Assembly (NCBI GenBank): GCA_964507325.1
Contig: CAZDQL010000008.1
Coordinates: 1-64,000, forward strand
Length of the DNA stretch: 64,000 bases
Direction: 5' to 3'
From: CAZDQL01 sp964507325
GTDB lineage: Bacteria; Planctomycetota; UBA1135; GCA-002686595
The position numbers were made by a program, and so were the translations under genes. The notes beneath the pieces are model-generated. The model ran no database searches, had not been told where the DNA came from, and was given only the letters and a program-made list of their open reading frames with translations. This document shows positions 17,930 through 26,711 of this stretch, piece after piece. Positions within the stretch are counted from its first letter, which is position 1, and each line of letters opens with the position of its first letter.

Positions 17930-19814
17930 CCTCGAGCGGGACGCAGCGGGCCGCGATCCCGGGCTGCCCCGAGATCCCGGGGAGCTCCAGGACACGGAGG
18001 CCTTCGAGGCGACCGTCTACTCCAAGGACTACTGGGACCTGGTCTTCGAGCAGCTCGGCCGGCGCCGCCTCTTCAAGATCGGGATGGCGATCCTGGTCCT
18101 GCTCTACGCCTCCGCGATCTACGCCCCCTTCATCGCCAACGACCGTCCCTACGTGATGGAGGCGGTGGACCTGCGCGCCTACCGGGGGGCGATCAACTCC
18201 CTCTCGGCGGTGACCACCGGCGTCGGTCGCCTGATGAAGCAGAGCGACGCGGAGTACGAGGAGCGCCTGCGCCAGGCGGGCACCCTGGGAACCGAGCTCA
18301 CCCCCCAGACCCGGGCCGCCGCCCTGGAGGTGGAGCGCGGTGCGGCGCGGCAGCGGCTGGAGGTGCTGTACCTCTACCTGCCCGAGGAGCGCGAGGCCCC
18401 CCTCGCAGAGTACGCCGGGCTGCTCGACCAGGGCCTCGAGGCCTACGACGCCGGTCGAGCCGAGGTCGCTCTCGAGCAGGTGAACGCCGCCAAGCAGCAG
18501 GCCCGCGGTTTCCGCCGCGAGCTCCAGGCCTGGAACCCCGCCCAGCCGGAGCAGGAGGGCGTGCACCTGGAGGGGGTCAAGCGCTACCCCCTGGCGGAGG
18601 CTCTCTCCGCCAGGGAGGTCTTCTTCATGCTGCTCTGGCTCTTCGTGCTCGGCTGGCCGCTCTGGAACCGCGCCCTGAACTCCTTGCTGCTGGCGGGGGA
18701 CCGGGAGCGCATCCGGCGCTGGCGCAAGCGCAAGGTCCTGATCGCGACCGGGCTCTCCCTCTTGGGGGCCCTGGCCTGGATGCAGACCCCCTTCTACGGC
18801 CAGGCGGGCGCCTTCGACGCGGCGCCCTTCAAGAAGGGGCTCAACTCCGGAGACATGCAGCTCGTGGCGGACGGCGAGCCGTTGGCGCCGGAGGCGGACC
18901 CCGCGGGCCGCGTGCTCTGGCCCCCGGTGGCCTTCGGGTCGGCGGAGACCCACGACGGCGCCGAGACCAACTTCCGTCCGCCCACCTGGGCGCCCCATTC
19001 CGGCCTGGACGCGGAGGGGCGCTACCAGAGTGGACCCCGCAAGGCGGCCGCCGACGTGGTCGACCCCACCGGCTACGAGGTCCCCGCGAACCCGGTCGTG
19101 GTGCGCCCCGGCGAGCTGGCGGTCAACCACCCCCTGCGGCGCATCGCGGGCACTGACGAGCTGGGGCGCGATTTCTTCACGCGCATGCTCTGGGGAGGGC
19201 GGGTGAGCCTGATGGTGGGCATCCTCTCCGCCTTCCTCTTGACGGTGATCGGCGTGGTGATGGGATCGATCGCCGGCTACTTCGGCGGCTGGGTCGACGT
19301 CGTGATCATGCGCGCCATCGAGATCATCCAGTCGATGCCGGCCTTCTTCCTGATCCTGATGGCGATGGCCTTCACCGACCCCAAGGTGGTCCCGCCGATC
19401 GTCGCCATCGTGGTCGTCATCGCGCTGATTCGCTGGACGGGGACCGCGCGCCTGGTGCGCGGCGAGTTCCTGCGCCTGCGCGAGCAGGAGTTCGCCCTGG
19501 CGGCGCGCGCGCTGGGCTTCTCGAACCGGCGCACGATCTTCCGCCACGTCCTGCCCAACGCCATGAGCCCGGTCCTGGTGTCGGCCGCCTTCTCGGTGGC
19601 GGCGGGGATCTTGACCGAGTCCGCCGTCTCCTTCCTGGGCTTCGGCACGCGCCCGCCGGAGGCCTCCTGGGGGGCGCTGGTCAACGAGAGCCAGAACCCC
19701 GAGTTCTGGTGGATCCAGCTCTTCCCCGGCGCGCTGATCTTCCTCACGGTGACCTGCTACAACCTGGTCGGTGACGCCATCCGCGATGCCCTCGACCCGA
19801 AGATGAAGCTATGA
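17922..19814 (+). CDS. Peptide ABC transporter permease (OppC-like) with extra helices
   Basis: The protein has 630 residues, twice the usual OppC length. TM1 is at about residues 48-68. A helical soluble stretch follows (about 75-215). Two additional hydrophobic segments at about 231-250 and 268-285 precede a further soluble stretch. The canonical core begins near residue 405 with the family segment RRIAGTDELGRDFFTRMLWGG. The EAA loop EFALAARALGFSNRRTIFRHVLPN and the ending FLGFGTRPPEASWGALVNE are typical. The ATG at 17922 overlaps the previous gene. The following ATPase overlaps it as ATGA. Confidence 0.9.
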   Translation: MTDLERDAAGRDPGLPRDPGELQDTEAFEATVYSKDYWDLVFEQLGRRRLFKIGMAILVLLYASAIYAPFIANDRPYVMEAVDLRAYRGAINSLSAVTTGVGRLMKQSDAEYEERLRQAGTLGTELTPQTRAAALEVERGAARQRLEVLYLYLPEEREAPLAEYAGLLDQGLEAYDAGRAEVALEQVNAAKQQARGFRRELQAWNPAQPEQEGVHLEGVKRYPLAEALSAREVFFMLLWLFVLGWPLWNRALNSLLLAGDRERIRRWRKRKVLIATGLSLLGALAWMQTPFYGQAGAFDAAPFKKGLNSGDMQLVADGEPLAPEADPAGRVLWPPVAFGSAETHDGAETNFRPPTWAPHSGLDAEGRYQSGPRKAAADVVDPTGYEVPANPVVVRPGELAVNHPLRRIAGTDELGRDFFTRMLWGGRVSLMVGILSAFLLTVIGVVMGSIAGYFGGWVDVVIMRAIEIIQSMPAFFLILMAMAFTDPKVVPPIVAIVVVIALIRWTGTARLVRGEFLRLREQEFALAARALGFSNRRTIFRHVLPNAMSPVLVSAAFSVAAGILTESAVSFLGFGTRPPEASWGALVNESQNPEFWWIQLFPGALIFLTVTCYNLVGDAIRDALDPKMKL

Positions 19815-20830
19815 CGGCGCCCGACGGCGAGAAACGCGCACCCGCTCCCCTGCTCGAGGTGCAGGAGCTGCGCACTTGGTTCTACTCCGAGGAAGGGGTC
19901 GCCAAGGCGGTCGACGGGGTCAGCTGCGACCTGCTCGAGGGGGAGACCCTGGGCGTGGTGGGGGAGTCGGGCAGCGGCAAGAGCGTCACCGCCCTGTCGA
20001 TCATGCAGCTCGTCCCGCGTCCGCCGGGGCGCTTCGAGGGGGGACGCATCCTCTTCCAGGGGGAGAACCTCCTGGAGGCGAGCGAGGAGTGCATGCGCCA
20101 GGTGCGCGGCAACGACATCGCCATGATCTTCCAGGAGCCGATGACGGCTCTGAATCCGGTCTACACGGTGGGCAATCAGATCGCCGAGGCGGTCATGCTG
20201 CACCAGGGGCTCGATCGCGCCGCCGCTCGCGAGCACGCCCTCGAGATGCTGGTCAAGGTCGGCATCCCGGTGCCCGAGAAGCGCATCGACGAGTATCCCC
20301 ACCAGCTCTCGGGGGGCATGCGCCAGCGGGTGATGATCGCCATGGCGATGTCCTGCGGGCCGTCGCTCCTGATCGCCGACGAGCCGAGCACCGCCCTGGA
20401 CGTCACCATCCAGGCCCAGATCCTCGACCTGATCCGCGAGCTGCAGGAGGAGGAGGGGATGAGCGTCCTGCTCATCACCCACGACCTGGGAGTGGTGGCG
20501 GAGATCTCCCACCACGTGGCGGTGATGTACGCCGGCAAGGTGGTCGAGTACGCCAGTGCGGAGGACCTCTTCGGCTCTCCGCGGCACCCCTATTCGATCG
20601 GGCTCTTCCGCTCCCTGCCCGACCTGGCCCAGCCCGGCGAGCGCTTGACCACCATCCCGGGGATCGTGCCCAGCGCCACCCACTTCCCCAGCGGCTGCCG
20701 CTTCCGCACCCGCTGCCCCCTGGCCACCGAGCGCTGCTCCCGCGAGGAGCCGCCGCTGGAGGCGCTCGTGGGGCAAGGCGCCGGCCACACCGCCGCCTGT
20801 CACCACCTCGAGGAGGCCGCCCGGCTATGA
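19811..20830 (+). CDS. oppD: Oligopeptide ABC transporter ATP-binding protein (OppD-like), second system
   Basis: This is a 339-residue ATPase. It shows Walker A GESGSGKS, Q-loop FQEPMTALNP, signature LSGGMRQR, Walker B LLIADEPSTALD and the switch His in ITHDLGVV. The C-terminal peptide-ATPase tail contains CRFRTRCPLA. The ATG at 19811 overlaps the permease stop as ATGA, and its own stop overlaps the next ATG the same way. It is paralogous to the gene at 8828-9838. Confidence 0.93.
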   Translation: MTAPDGEKRAPAPLLEVQELRTWFYSEEGVAKAVDGVSCDLLEGETLGVVGESGSGKSVTALSIMQLVPRPPGRFEGGRILFQGENLLEASEECMRQVRGNDIAMIFQEPMTALNPVYTVGNQIAEAVMLHQGLDRAAAREHALEMLVKVGIPVPEKRIDEYPHQLSGGMRQRVMIAMAMSCGPSLLIADEPSTALDVTIQAQILDLIRELQEEEGMSVLLITHDLGVVAEISHHVAVMYAGKVVEYASAEDLFGSPRHPYSIGLFRSLPDLAQPGERLTTIPGIVPSATHFPSGCRFRTRCPLATERCSREEPPLEALVGQGAGHTAACHHLEEAARL

Positions 20831-21846
20831 CGAGCGAGGCGAACGGCAGCCCGCTGCTCGAGGTCAGCGGCCTGAAGAAGTACTTCCCGATTAGGCGCGG
20901 CATCTTCTCGCGCCACGTGGGGGACGTGCGCGCGGTGGACGGGTTGGACTTCACCCTGGGCCGCAAGGAGACCCTCTCCCTGGTGGGGGAGTCGGGCTGC
21001 GGCAAGACCACCGCCGGGCGCACCCTGCTGCGCCTGCTCGATCCGACGGCGGGTCGCGCCCTCTACCGGGCGCAGCCGAGCTCCGAGCCGGTCGACCTCT
21101 TCCAGCTCGGCGAGCGGGCGATGCGCCCCTACCGGCGCGACCTGCAGATCATCTTCCAGGACCCCTACGGCAGCCTGAATCCGCGCATCACCGTCGGCAA
21201 CGCGATCGGCGAGGCGCTCAGGGTGCACGGCATCGCCAAGGGGGCGGAGCTGGTCGACCGCATCGAGGACCTCCTGCAGCACGTCGGGCTGCGCGGCGAC
21301 GTGGCCAACCGCTTCCCGCACGAGTTCTCGGGGGGGCAGCGCCAGCGCATCGGCATCGCCCGGGCGCTCGCCCTGCGGCCCAAGCTGATCGTCTGCGACG
21401 AGGCGGTCTCGGCGCTGGACGTGTCGATCCAGGCCCAGGTGATCAACCTCTTGAAGGACCTGCAGGAGGAGCTCGGGCTCTCCTTCATCTTCATCGCCCA
21501 CGACCTGTCCGTGGTGAAGTACCTCTCCGACCGGGTGGCGGTGATGTACCTCGGTCGCATCGTCGAGCTGGGCACCACGCGCGAGATCTTCGAGGACCCG
21601 TGCCACCCCTACACCCGCGCCCTGCTCTCCGCGATCCCGGTGCCCGACCCGACCCACGCGAGCGAGCGCGTGCGGCTGCCCGGCGACGTCCCCTCGCCGA
21701 TCGATCCCCCCGCGGGATGCCACTTCCACACCCGCTGCCCCGTGGTGGAGGAGCGCTGCAAGACGGGGGCCTACCCCAGGATGCGCCCCGTGGGCGGGGA
21801 GGGGTGCGACAGCGGGCACTGCGCCGCGTGTCACCTGGTGGGGTGA
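20827..21846 (+). CDS. oppF: Oligopeptide ABC transporter ATP-binding protein (OppF-like), second system
   Basis: This 339-residue ATPase completes the second peptide importer. Walker A is GESGCGKTT, the Q-loop FQDPYGSLNP, the signature FSGGQRQR and the switch region IAHDLSVV. Walker B reads LIVCDEAVSALD, with Ala where most relatives have Pro after the catalytic Glu, a tolerated change. The C-terminal tail carries CHFHTRCPVV. The start is the ATG in an ATGA overlap. The gene ends 12 bases before the convergent HAD gene, with no obvious terminator between. Confidence 0.93.
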   Translation: MTSEANGSPLLEVSGLKKYFPIRRGIFSRHVGDVRAVDGLDFTLGRKETLSLVGESGCGKTTAGRTLLRLLDPTAGRALYRAQPSSEPVDLFQLGERAMRPYRRDLQIIFQDPYGSLNPRITVGNAIGEALRVHGIAKGAELVDRIEDLLQHVGLRGDVANRFPHEFSGGQRQRIGIARALALRPKLIVCDEAVSALDVSIQAQVINLLKDLQEELGLSFIFIAHDLSVVKYLSDRVAVMYLGRIVELGTTREIFEDPCHPYTRALLSAIPVPDPTHASERVRLPGDVPSPIDPPAGCHFHTRCPVVEERCKTGAYPRMRPVGGEGCDSGHCAACHLVG

Positions 21847-21858
21847 GCTGCGCGGGGC

Positions 21859-22584
21859 TCAGAACTCGGGGATCGCCAGCCCGTACTCCGTGCGCAGGAC
21901 GTCCGCCAGCTCCCGGAAGTCCGCCACCTTGTGATCCGGCTGGATCGCCAGGTCCTGGCCCTCCTTGGCGGCGCGGAAGGCCCAGACGGTCGGCATGCCC
22001 AGGGTGCGCGGGGGCTGCACGTCGTGGCCCAGGCTGTCGCCCACGAACATCGCGTCCGCCGCCGACAGCCCCATGCACCTGAGCGCCAGGGCGTAGAGCT
22101 TGGGGTTGGGCTTGGAGATCCCCACCTGGTCGGAGATGAAGATGGCTCCCGGCTCGAAGAGGGACATCAGGCGCAAGCGGATCAGCTTCTCGGCCTGCTT
22201 CTGCGTCCAGCCGTGGGTGACGATGCCCAGGCGCAGGCCGGCCGCGGCGGCCGCCTTCAGGAAGGGGGGCACGTCATCGAAGGGCTCCAGGCCCTCGAAC
22301 TTGGTGTCGTGGTAGGCGACCACTCCCGCGGCCACGATCAGGGCCCGGTTCTGGTCCCGCGTGGCGGACGCGGGCAGGCGCATCAGGAGCTTGTCGTAGT
22401 GGTGGGAGTAGTTCGAGCCGAACTCCCGGACGACCTCGGTCAGCTCGCTCTGCACCACCTCCTCCTCGGCCGCCAGACCCGCGCGGATCATGGCCCGCAC
22501 CGCATTGGCGCGCGCTCGCGCGGCGAAACGGGTGGTGGAGAAGAGGGTGTCGTCGACGTCGAAGAGGATGGCCTTGATGGACAT
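21859..22584 (-). CDS. HAD-superfamily hydrolase
   Basis: This 241-residue protein is a haloacid dehalogenase-type phosphatase. Motif I is FDVDDTLF at residues 8-15, with Asp nucleophile and acid/base. A helical cap follows. Motif II lies in GIVTHG, and motif IV is MFVGDSLGHDV near residue 199, with the magnesium-binding aspartates. The C1 cap and overall length resemble the YjjG/pyrophosphatase-like HAD group, whose substrates include nucleotides. The real substrate cannot be assigned. It lies 69 bases upstream of the 5' side of nothing obvious and follows the secretin gene in the same direction. Confidence 0.85.
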   Translation of the reverse strand: MSIKAILFDVDDTLFSTTRFAARARANAVRAMIRAGLAAEEEVVQSELTEVVREFGSNYSHHYDKLLMRLPASATRDQNRALIVAAGVVAYHDTKFEGLEPFDDVPPFLKAAAAAGLRLGIVTHGWTQKQAEKLIRLRLMSLFEPGAIFISDQVGISKPNPKLYALALRCMGLSAADAMFVGDSLGHDVQPPRTLGMPTVWAFRAAKEGQDLAIQPDHKVADFRELADVLRTEYGLAIPEF

Positions 22585-22653
22585 GTGCAGACCGCGTGCG
22601 GGGGATTCGAGTCCCCGGCCTCCGCGGCGACCTCGAGCGCCCTCTGTGCTGTC

Positions 22654-25293
22654 CTACAGCTGCCGCTCCAGCTCCTCTTCGACCGACTGGCGCACGTCGT
22701 GGATGGAGGCCTTGATGAGGATCATCAGGGACTCGCGCTCATCCGCGTAGCCCTCTTGCTTGAAGAGCAGGCCGATGAGCGGCACGCGGGCGATCCAGGG
22801 GACCTCCGCGCGACGTTCGACGTTGCGCACGGTGGACAGGCCGCCGAGGAGGATCGAGCCGCCGTCGGGGATGATGGCGGAGGTGTTGACGCTCTGGACC
22901 TCGAGCTCGGGGAGCTGGAAGTCGACCGAGGAGGTGTTGCCGCCCAGGGTGGTCGAGAAGGTCCGCAGGTCGACGATCTTGGCGATGGTGGGCTGGACTT
23001 CCAGGGTCAGGTACTTGCGGCTGTGGTGGATGGTGGGACGCACGTCCAGCACCACCCCCTCGTGCAGCACGTTGACCTGCGGGTCGGCCACCGCCTGGAA
23101 CTGGGCCACCTCGACGTCGAAGTCCTGGATGAAGGCCTTCTGGTTGATGACCGCCATGTAGGCCCGCTGGGTGTTGTGGACCGACAGGATCTGGCTGTTG
23201 ACCAGCTGGTACTGGGCCGACTTCTCGACGGCGCGCAGGATCAGGGAGACCTCGGCGTCGTTGAAGAAGGTCCACTGGAAGGCCAGGCCGCCGATGGCGG
23301 AGATCGCCTCGCCCAGGGGGTTGCCGAAGAAGTTCTGGGCCGTGCCGCGGAAGTCGCCGTCGCCACCGTCATCGAAGAAGAAGCCAGCGCTGGGCGGACC
23401 CGCGGCACCCTCGCCGCTGGAGCCCGAGCCACCGTTGTCGAGGCCGCGGGAGGCCATGTCCTCCAGGCCGTTGGTCACGTCGGTGACGTCCGCCGAATCC
23501 AGGCCGCGCCAGTCGACGCCGATCTGCTGGATCCAGTTGTCCCCGACGGTCATGAACTTCGACTCGATGGTGACCATCGACGAGTTGAAGCGCCGCAGGT
23601 CCTCCAGGAACTCCCGCACCTGGTCCTGCACCTCGAGGGAGTGGGTGATCAGGATGTAGCCCTCGCCGGGCTCGATCGTCACCCCCTCCGCCTCCCAGGA
23701 GCCGACCGCCACGTTCATCTGGATCAGGGTCACCAGATCCTCGATCTCGATCAGGCGCGGGGACTCCAGGATCCCGCCGAAGGGGCCGCCGCCGTCCTCG
23801 TCCTCGAGCTCGTCCAGGAGGCGCAGGCGATCGATGCGCGGACCGGTGAAGTCGGTCAGCCCCATGATCAGGTCCTGCACGTCGTGGTTCAGGACGATCG
23901 GCTTGCCGCGCGCCTTCTCCCGCGAGGTGACGAGCACCGCTTCGTAACGCACGGTCCAGGTGACCTCCTCGCCGGCCTGATCGGTGATCAGGTTCAGGGC
24001 CTGGGTGACGGTGATCTCGTTCTCGAGGTTGAGGCGGAAGAGCACCCCTTCGTCGATCACCAGGTTCTCGGCCGCGGGATCGACCACCAGGGGCAGCCCG
24101 GTGTAGTCGCGGATCATCCCGATCAGGGTCTCCAGGCTCTCCTCGTCCTCGATCCCGGGCAGGCGCACCGGGGTGGCGGAGAGCTGGGCACGCAGGGCGA
24201 TCTCACCCGGCTCCAGCTTGCTGGCGATGTCGTAGCCCTTGCGGTTGCGACGCATCTCGGTCAGCTGCCGCCAGCGGTCCGGGTCGGGCAGGGTGATGAC
24301 CTTGTTCCACGGAATGCGCAGCTCGTCGAGGTGCTCGCGCCAGCGCGCGAACTCCTCGCGCTTCGCCTCGACGTAGTCGGTGTGCACCTTCTCCCGGCCG
24401 GCGCGGAAGGCGGCGGAGCGGATCTCCTCGGCCTGCTCGTGCCGGGGAGCGCGCCGCAGGGCGCGGTCGCAGAACTCGATCGACAGGTCGTACTGCCCCT
24501 TGTCGAAGGCGTCGATCGCCTGGCTGACCATGTTGGCGGTGATCGCCTCGCGGCGGGCACGCTCGGAGAGCTCGGCTTCGCGCGCCTGGTTGTAGGCGCT
24601 CTCCTGATCGGCGAGACGGCGCTCCGTTTCGGCGGCCTCGCGGTCCTGCTTGGCGCGGTTGAGCAGGGTCTCCACCTCGGTGTCGATCCCCTGCCAGTCG
24701 ACGGAGTAGGGCGCCGCTCCGATCAGGGTGCGGGTCAGGGTCAGCTCCCGGATCGCCGCGTCGTAGTCACCGACGGTGAGCGCGTTCTTGCCCTTGGCCA
24801 GGCCCTCCATCGCGTCGGCCTTGAGCGCCTCGATCCTGATCCGGTGCTCCCCCTCCAGCATCTTTCCGACCGTCTCGTACTTCCCCGCCGGGATGTCCAG
24901 CAACCCGGCCACCTTGGCGTTGAGCTCCTTGGCCTCGAGGTTGTCGCGGTCGATACGCAACGCGTGCTCGGTGGCGGTCAGGGCGTCCTCGAGCTCGCCG
25001 TCCTCGATGAGGCCGCGAGCCTTCGCCAGGTAGTCCTGGAGCATGAAGCGCTGGTACTGCTGACGCAGCGTGAGATCCTGCGCAGCCTGGGACAGCTCCC
25101 CCCTGGCCGGGGCTCGGTCAGCCTGGTCTTGGCCACCGGGAGCTGTCGCGTCGGCGACCAGCGCTGCGACCGATTCCGCCGCAGCGGGGCCTTCCGCGGT
25201 CGCGTCCCCCGGGGGCGGCGCGTCGCCGGTGGTGGCGCAGGCGCTGAAGAAAAGGAGCAGTGAGACGGGGCAAGCGAGTCCTGCGATCCTCAT
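22654..25293 (-). CDS. Secretin-like outer-membrane lipoprotein with TPR region (secretin A)
   Basis: This 879-residue protein starts with a lipoprotein signal; the lipobox FSAC places the lipid Cys at about residue 19. Residues 60-330 are helical, with TPR-like and coiled-coil stretches. At about 370-460 there is an STN/N0-like segment (TLIGMIRDYTGLPLVVD). The C-terminal half is the secretin fold, ending in the family signature VPWIARVPLIGLLFK and LMILIKASI. Secretins form large outer-membrane channels, in which a Gly-rich acidic loop such as that near 650-690 is a common insert. No other type II or IV secretion gene is in the locus. It is a paralogue of 33320-35959. The start at 25293 gives the lipobox; an upstream extension looks non-coding. 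Confidence 0.88.
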   Translation of the reverse strand: MRIAGLACPVSLLLFFSACATTGDAPPPGDATAEGPAAAESVAALVADATAPGGQDQADRAPARGELSQAAQDLTLRQQYQRFMLQDYLAKARGLIEDGELEDALTATEHALRIDRDNLEAKELNAKVAGLLDIPAGKYETVGKMLEGEHRIRIEALKADAMEGLAKGKNALTVGDYDAAIRELTLTRTLIGAAPYSVDWQGIDTEVETLLNRAKQDREAAETERRLADQESAYNQAREAELSERARREAITANMVSQAIDAFDKGQYDLSIEFCDRALRRAPRHEQAEEIRSAAFRAGREKVHTDYVEAKREEFARWREHLDELRIPWNKVITLPDPDRWRQLTEMRRNRKGYDIASKLEPGEIALRAQLSATPVRLPGIEDEESLETLIGMIRDYTGLPLVVDPAAENLVIDEGVLFRLNLENEITVTQALNLITDQAGEEVTWTVRYEAVLVTSREKARGKPIVLNHDVQDLIMGLTDFTGPRIDRLRLLDELEDEDGGGPFGGILESPRLIEIEDLVTLIQMNVAVGSWEAEGVTIEPGEGYILITHSLEVQDQVREFLEDLRRFNSSMVTIESKFMTVGDNWIQQIGVDWRGLDSADVTDVTNGLEDMASRGLDNGGSGSSGEGAAGPPSAGFFFDDGGDGDFRGTAQNFFGNPLGEAISAIGGLAFQWTFFNDAEVSLILRAVEKSAQYQLVNSQILSVHNTQRAYMAVINQKAFIQDFDVEVAQFQAVADPQVNVLHEGVVLDVRPTIHHSRKYLTLEVQPTIAKIVDLRTFSTTLGGNTSSVDFQLPELEVQSVNTSAIIPDGGSILLGGLSTVRNVERRAEVPWIARVPLIGLLFKQEGYADERESLMILIKASIHDVRQSVEEELERQL

Positions 25294-25589
25294 TCGGGGT
25301 CTCTTCTCAATCCGCGGTTGCGATGGGGGGGGGAAGTACCGGTGGTTCCGCTCCGTACCTGCGCTAGCAGGCCGGGCTACCGGCAATCCTGGGGAGTCGG
25401 GGGGCCGGATGCTCTGGGGGGCAAATGGGTAGCTTCGCTCCCCTCGCGGGGGGCGAAGCGGACGGGGAAGATACCCCGAAGCCGAGCATCTCGTCAAAGG
25501 GTTCTTGGGGTGCAAAGGCCCGTTTCGAGGGGTTCTGAGGGGGATTCCGGTGGGACTCGGCGCCTCTCCGAGGAAGGTGGTCCAGGTGC

Positions 25590-25850
25590 GCATGCGACGT
25601 CGGAGAAGCCCGAGTCGGCGAGGGGGTCGAGGGCCTGCGCCGCGTCCTCGCAGGTCGAGCCCAGGAGCGGCTCCAGGGTGGCCTCGTGGGGACCCCCGAA
25701 GTGGAGTGGCTCGACGGGCGTGGAGCGCGCTCAGGCGCTCTCCGAGGGCCTCCAGGCTCGAGGGGCCTCAGGGGCCGACACGGAACCCGAGCTGCCGGTC
25801 GGGACCCGGACGTGGCGCCCCGCCTCGCGCGCCTCCGCCACCGGTCGTGA
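25590..25850 (-). pseudogene. Degraded exbD-like remnant
   Basis: This lies in the 651-base gap between secretin A and the distal exbD copy. Read on the minus strand it contains three pieces in different frames that match the C-terminal half of the neighbouring ExbD proteins in order. AREAGRHVRV matches ADDTGRYVWN. RQLGFRVGP, then a stop, then SSLEALGERLSALHA matches RELEYRVGP and DLEELRKRLAKTY. EATLEPLLGSTCEDAAQALD followed by PLADSGFSDV matches the segment from PATID through LDAGFEEI. The membrane helix is gone, and there is an internal stop and at least two frame changes. The remaining bases of the gap (25294-25589 and 25851-25876) show no gene. Confidence 0.65.
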
Positions 25851-25876
25851 AGGGGGAACGCCCGGGGAACGAACGA

Positions 25877-25900
25877 GGGCCGCCCAGCGCTGGGCGGCCC
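25877..25900 (-). terminator. Perfect 24-base palindrome after exbD copy
   Basis: The bases form a complete palindrome (arms GGGCCGCCCAGC and its complement) 45 bases past the exbD stop. On the minus strand it is followed by TCGTTCGTT. This is consistent with an intrinsic terminator in a GC-rich genome. The same structure follows the sister exbD. Confidence 0.6.
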
Positions 25901-25944
25901 CTGGTCCCGTGCCCGGATCCCCCGGGGAAGGGCGGGCGGCGCTC

Positions 25945-26526
25945 CTACTGCTGGCCGGTCTTCTCGTAGGACCCGACGAAGGTGATCTCCTCGAAGCCCG
26001 CGTCCAGGGCGTTGTCCAGGACGTCGGCGACGTCCTCGTACACCGTGCCGGCGCGCGCATCGATCGTCGCCGGCGGCGACTCCTCGCCCCGGCTCTTGCG
26101 GTCCCGGTAGGTCTTGGCCAGACGCTTGCGCAACTCCTCGAGGTCGCGGGTGGCGAAGGGGCCGACCCGGTACTCCAGTTCCCGCACCGGGTACAGGCCG
26201 AGGGAGGGGTGCTCCTCCACCAGCTCCTCGGTGTTCCACACGTAGCGGCCCGTGTCGTCGGCCTGGAAGAGGCGCGGCACCGGGTGGCTGGGCTTGAGCC
26301 TGGCGCCGGGGCGCTCGACCGTCACCAGGATCTCGACCTTCTCGATCGGATCCGTCGGCTGTGGGTGGATCCCCACGTCCTTGGGCAGGTAGGCGGCCAG
26401 CTTGCCGTCGAGGGTTTTGAACTCCAGGGTGCACATGAAGAAGATCAGGAGCAGGAAGGTGACGTCGATCATCGGCGTCATCTTCAGGTCGGCATCGTCT
26501 TGGCTCGCGTCGCGGGCGGTCTGCAT
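25945..26526 (-). CDS. exbD: ExbD-family protein, distal tandem copy
   Basis: The protein has 193 residues, longer than classic ExbD at about 140. After 15 charged N-terminal residues comes the helix motif MTPMIDVTFLLLIFFM with the proton-carrying Asp (about residues 16-35). The periplasmic part has a loop of about 60 extra residues (including GRYVWNTEELVEEHPSLG). The last 40 residues (VYEDVADVLDNALDAGFEEI) are the usual ExbD ending. It differs from its sister at 26712-27293 in scattered residues and shares its C-terminal KTGQQ. The start is the ATG at 26526 just before the TM motif. Confidence 0.92.
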   Translation of the reverse strand: MQTARDASQDDADLKMTPMIDVTFLLLIFFMCTLEFKTLDGKLAAYLPKDVGIHPQPTDPIEKVEILVTVERPGARLKPSHPVPRLFQADDTGRYVWNTEELVEEHPSLGLYPVRELEYRVGPFATRDLEELRKRLAKTYRDRKSRGEESPPATIDARAGTVYEDVADVLDNALDAGFEEITFVGSYEKTGQQ

Positions 26527-26643
26527 GGCGGTTCTCCGGGGAGGTTGGGAGCTGGCGATCCACCGCGAATACCCCCCCCCGAGGGGCGGGTCACCGGCGG
26601 CCCGCCACCGAATGCGCAGGGCGCTCGCCCCTGGAACGAACGA

Positions 26644-26669
26644 GGGGCCGCCCACCACTGGGCGGCCCC
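26644..26669 (-). terminator. Hairpin between tandem exbD genes
   Basis: GGGGCCGCCCA (26644-26654) pairs with 26659-26669 around a CCAC loop, 43 bases past the upstream exbD stop. It is followed on the minus strand by CTCGTTCGTT. It could attenuate expression of the distal exbD copy and secretin A relative to the upstream genes. Confidence 0.55.
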
Positions 26670-26711
26670 TGATCCCGTGCCGGATCCCCCCGGGGGAGGG
26701 CGACCGGCGTT

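Larger units (their letters stand above)
25866..26526 (-). repeat. Tandem duplication, distal unit (exbD plus 3' hairpin)
   Basis: This unit matches 26633-27293 with a constant offset of 767 bases: start codon to start codon, stop to stop, hairpin to hairpin, and the flanking GGAACGAACGAG to its copy. The similarity stops at the start codon on one side and just beyond the hairpin on the other. Confidence 0.85.

Noticed and set aside
22585..22653. Possible leader or small gene between the HAD gene and secretin A
   Set aside because: Only 69 bases, with no start plus ribosome site and no hairpin of note.
25505..25969. A 154-codon plus-strand frame in the gap after the exbD genes
   Set aside because: Its product is Arg/Pro-rich with no motif, and the opposite strand shows the exbD remnant and hairpin.
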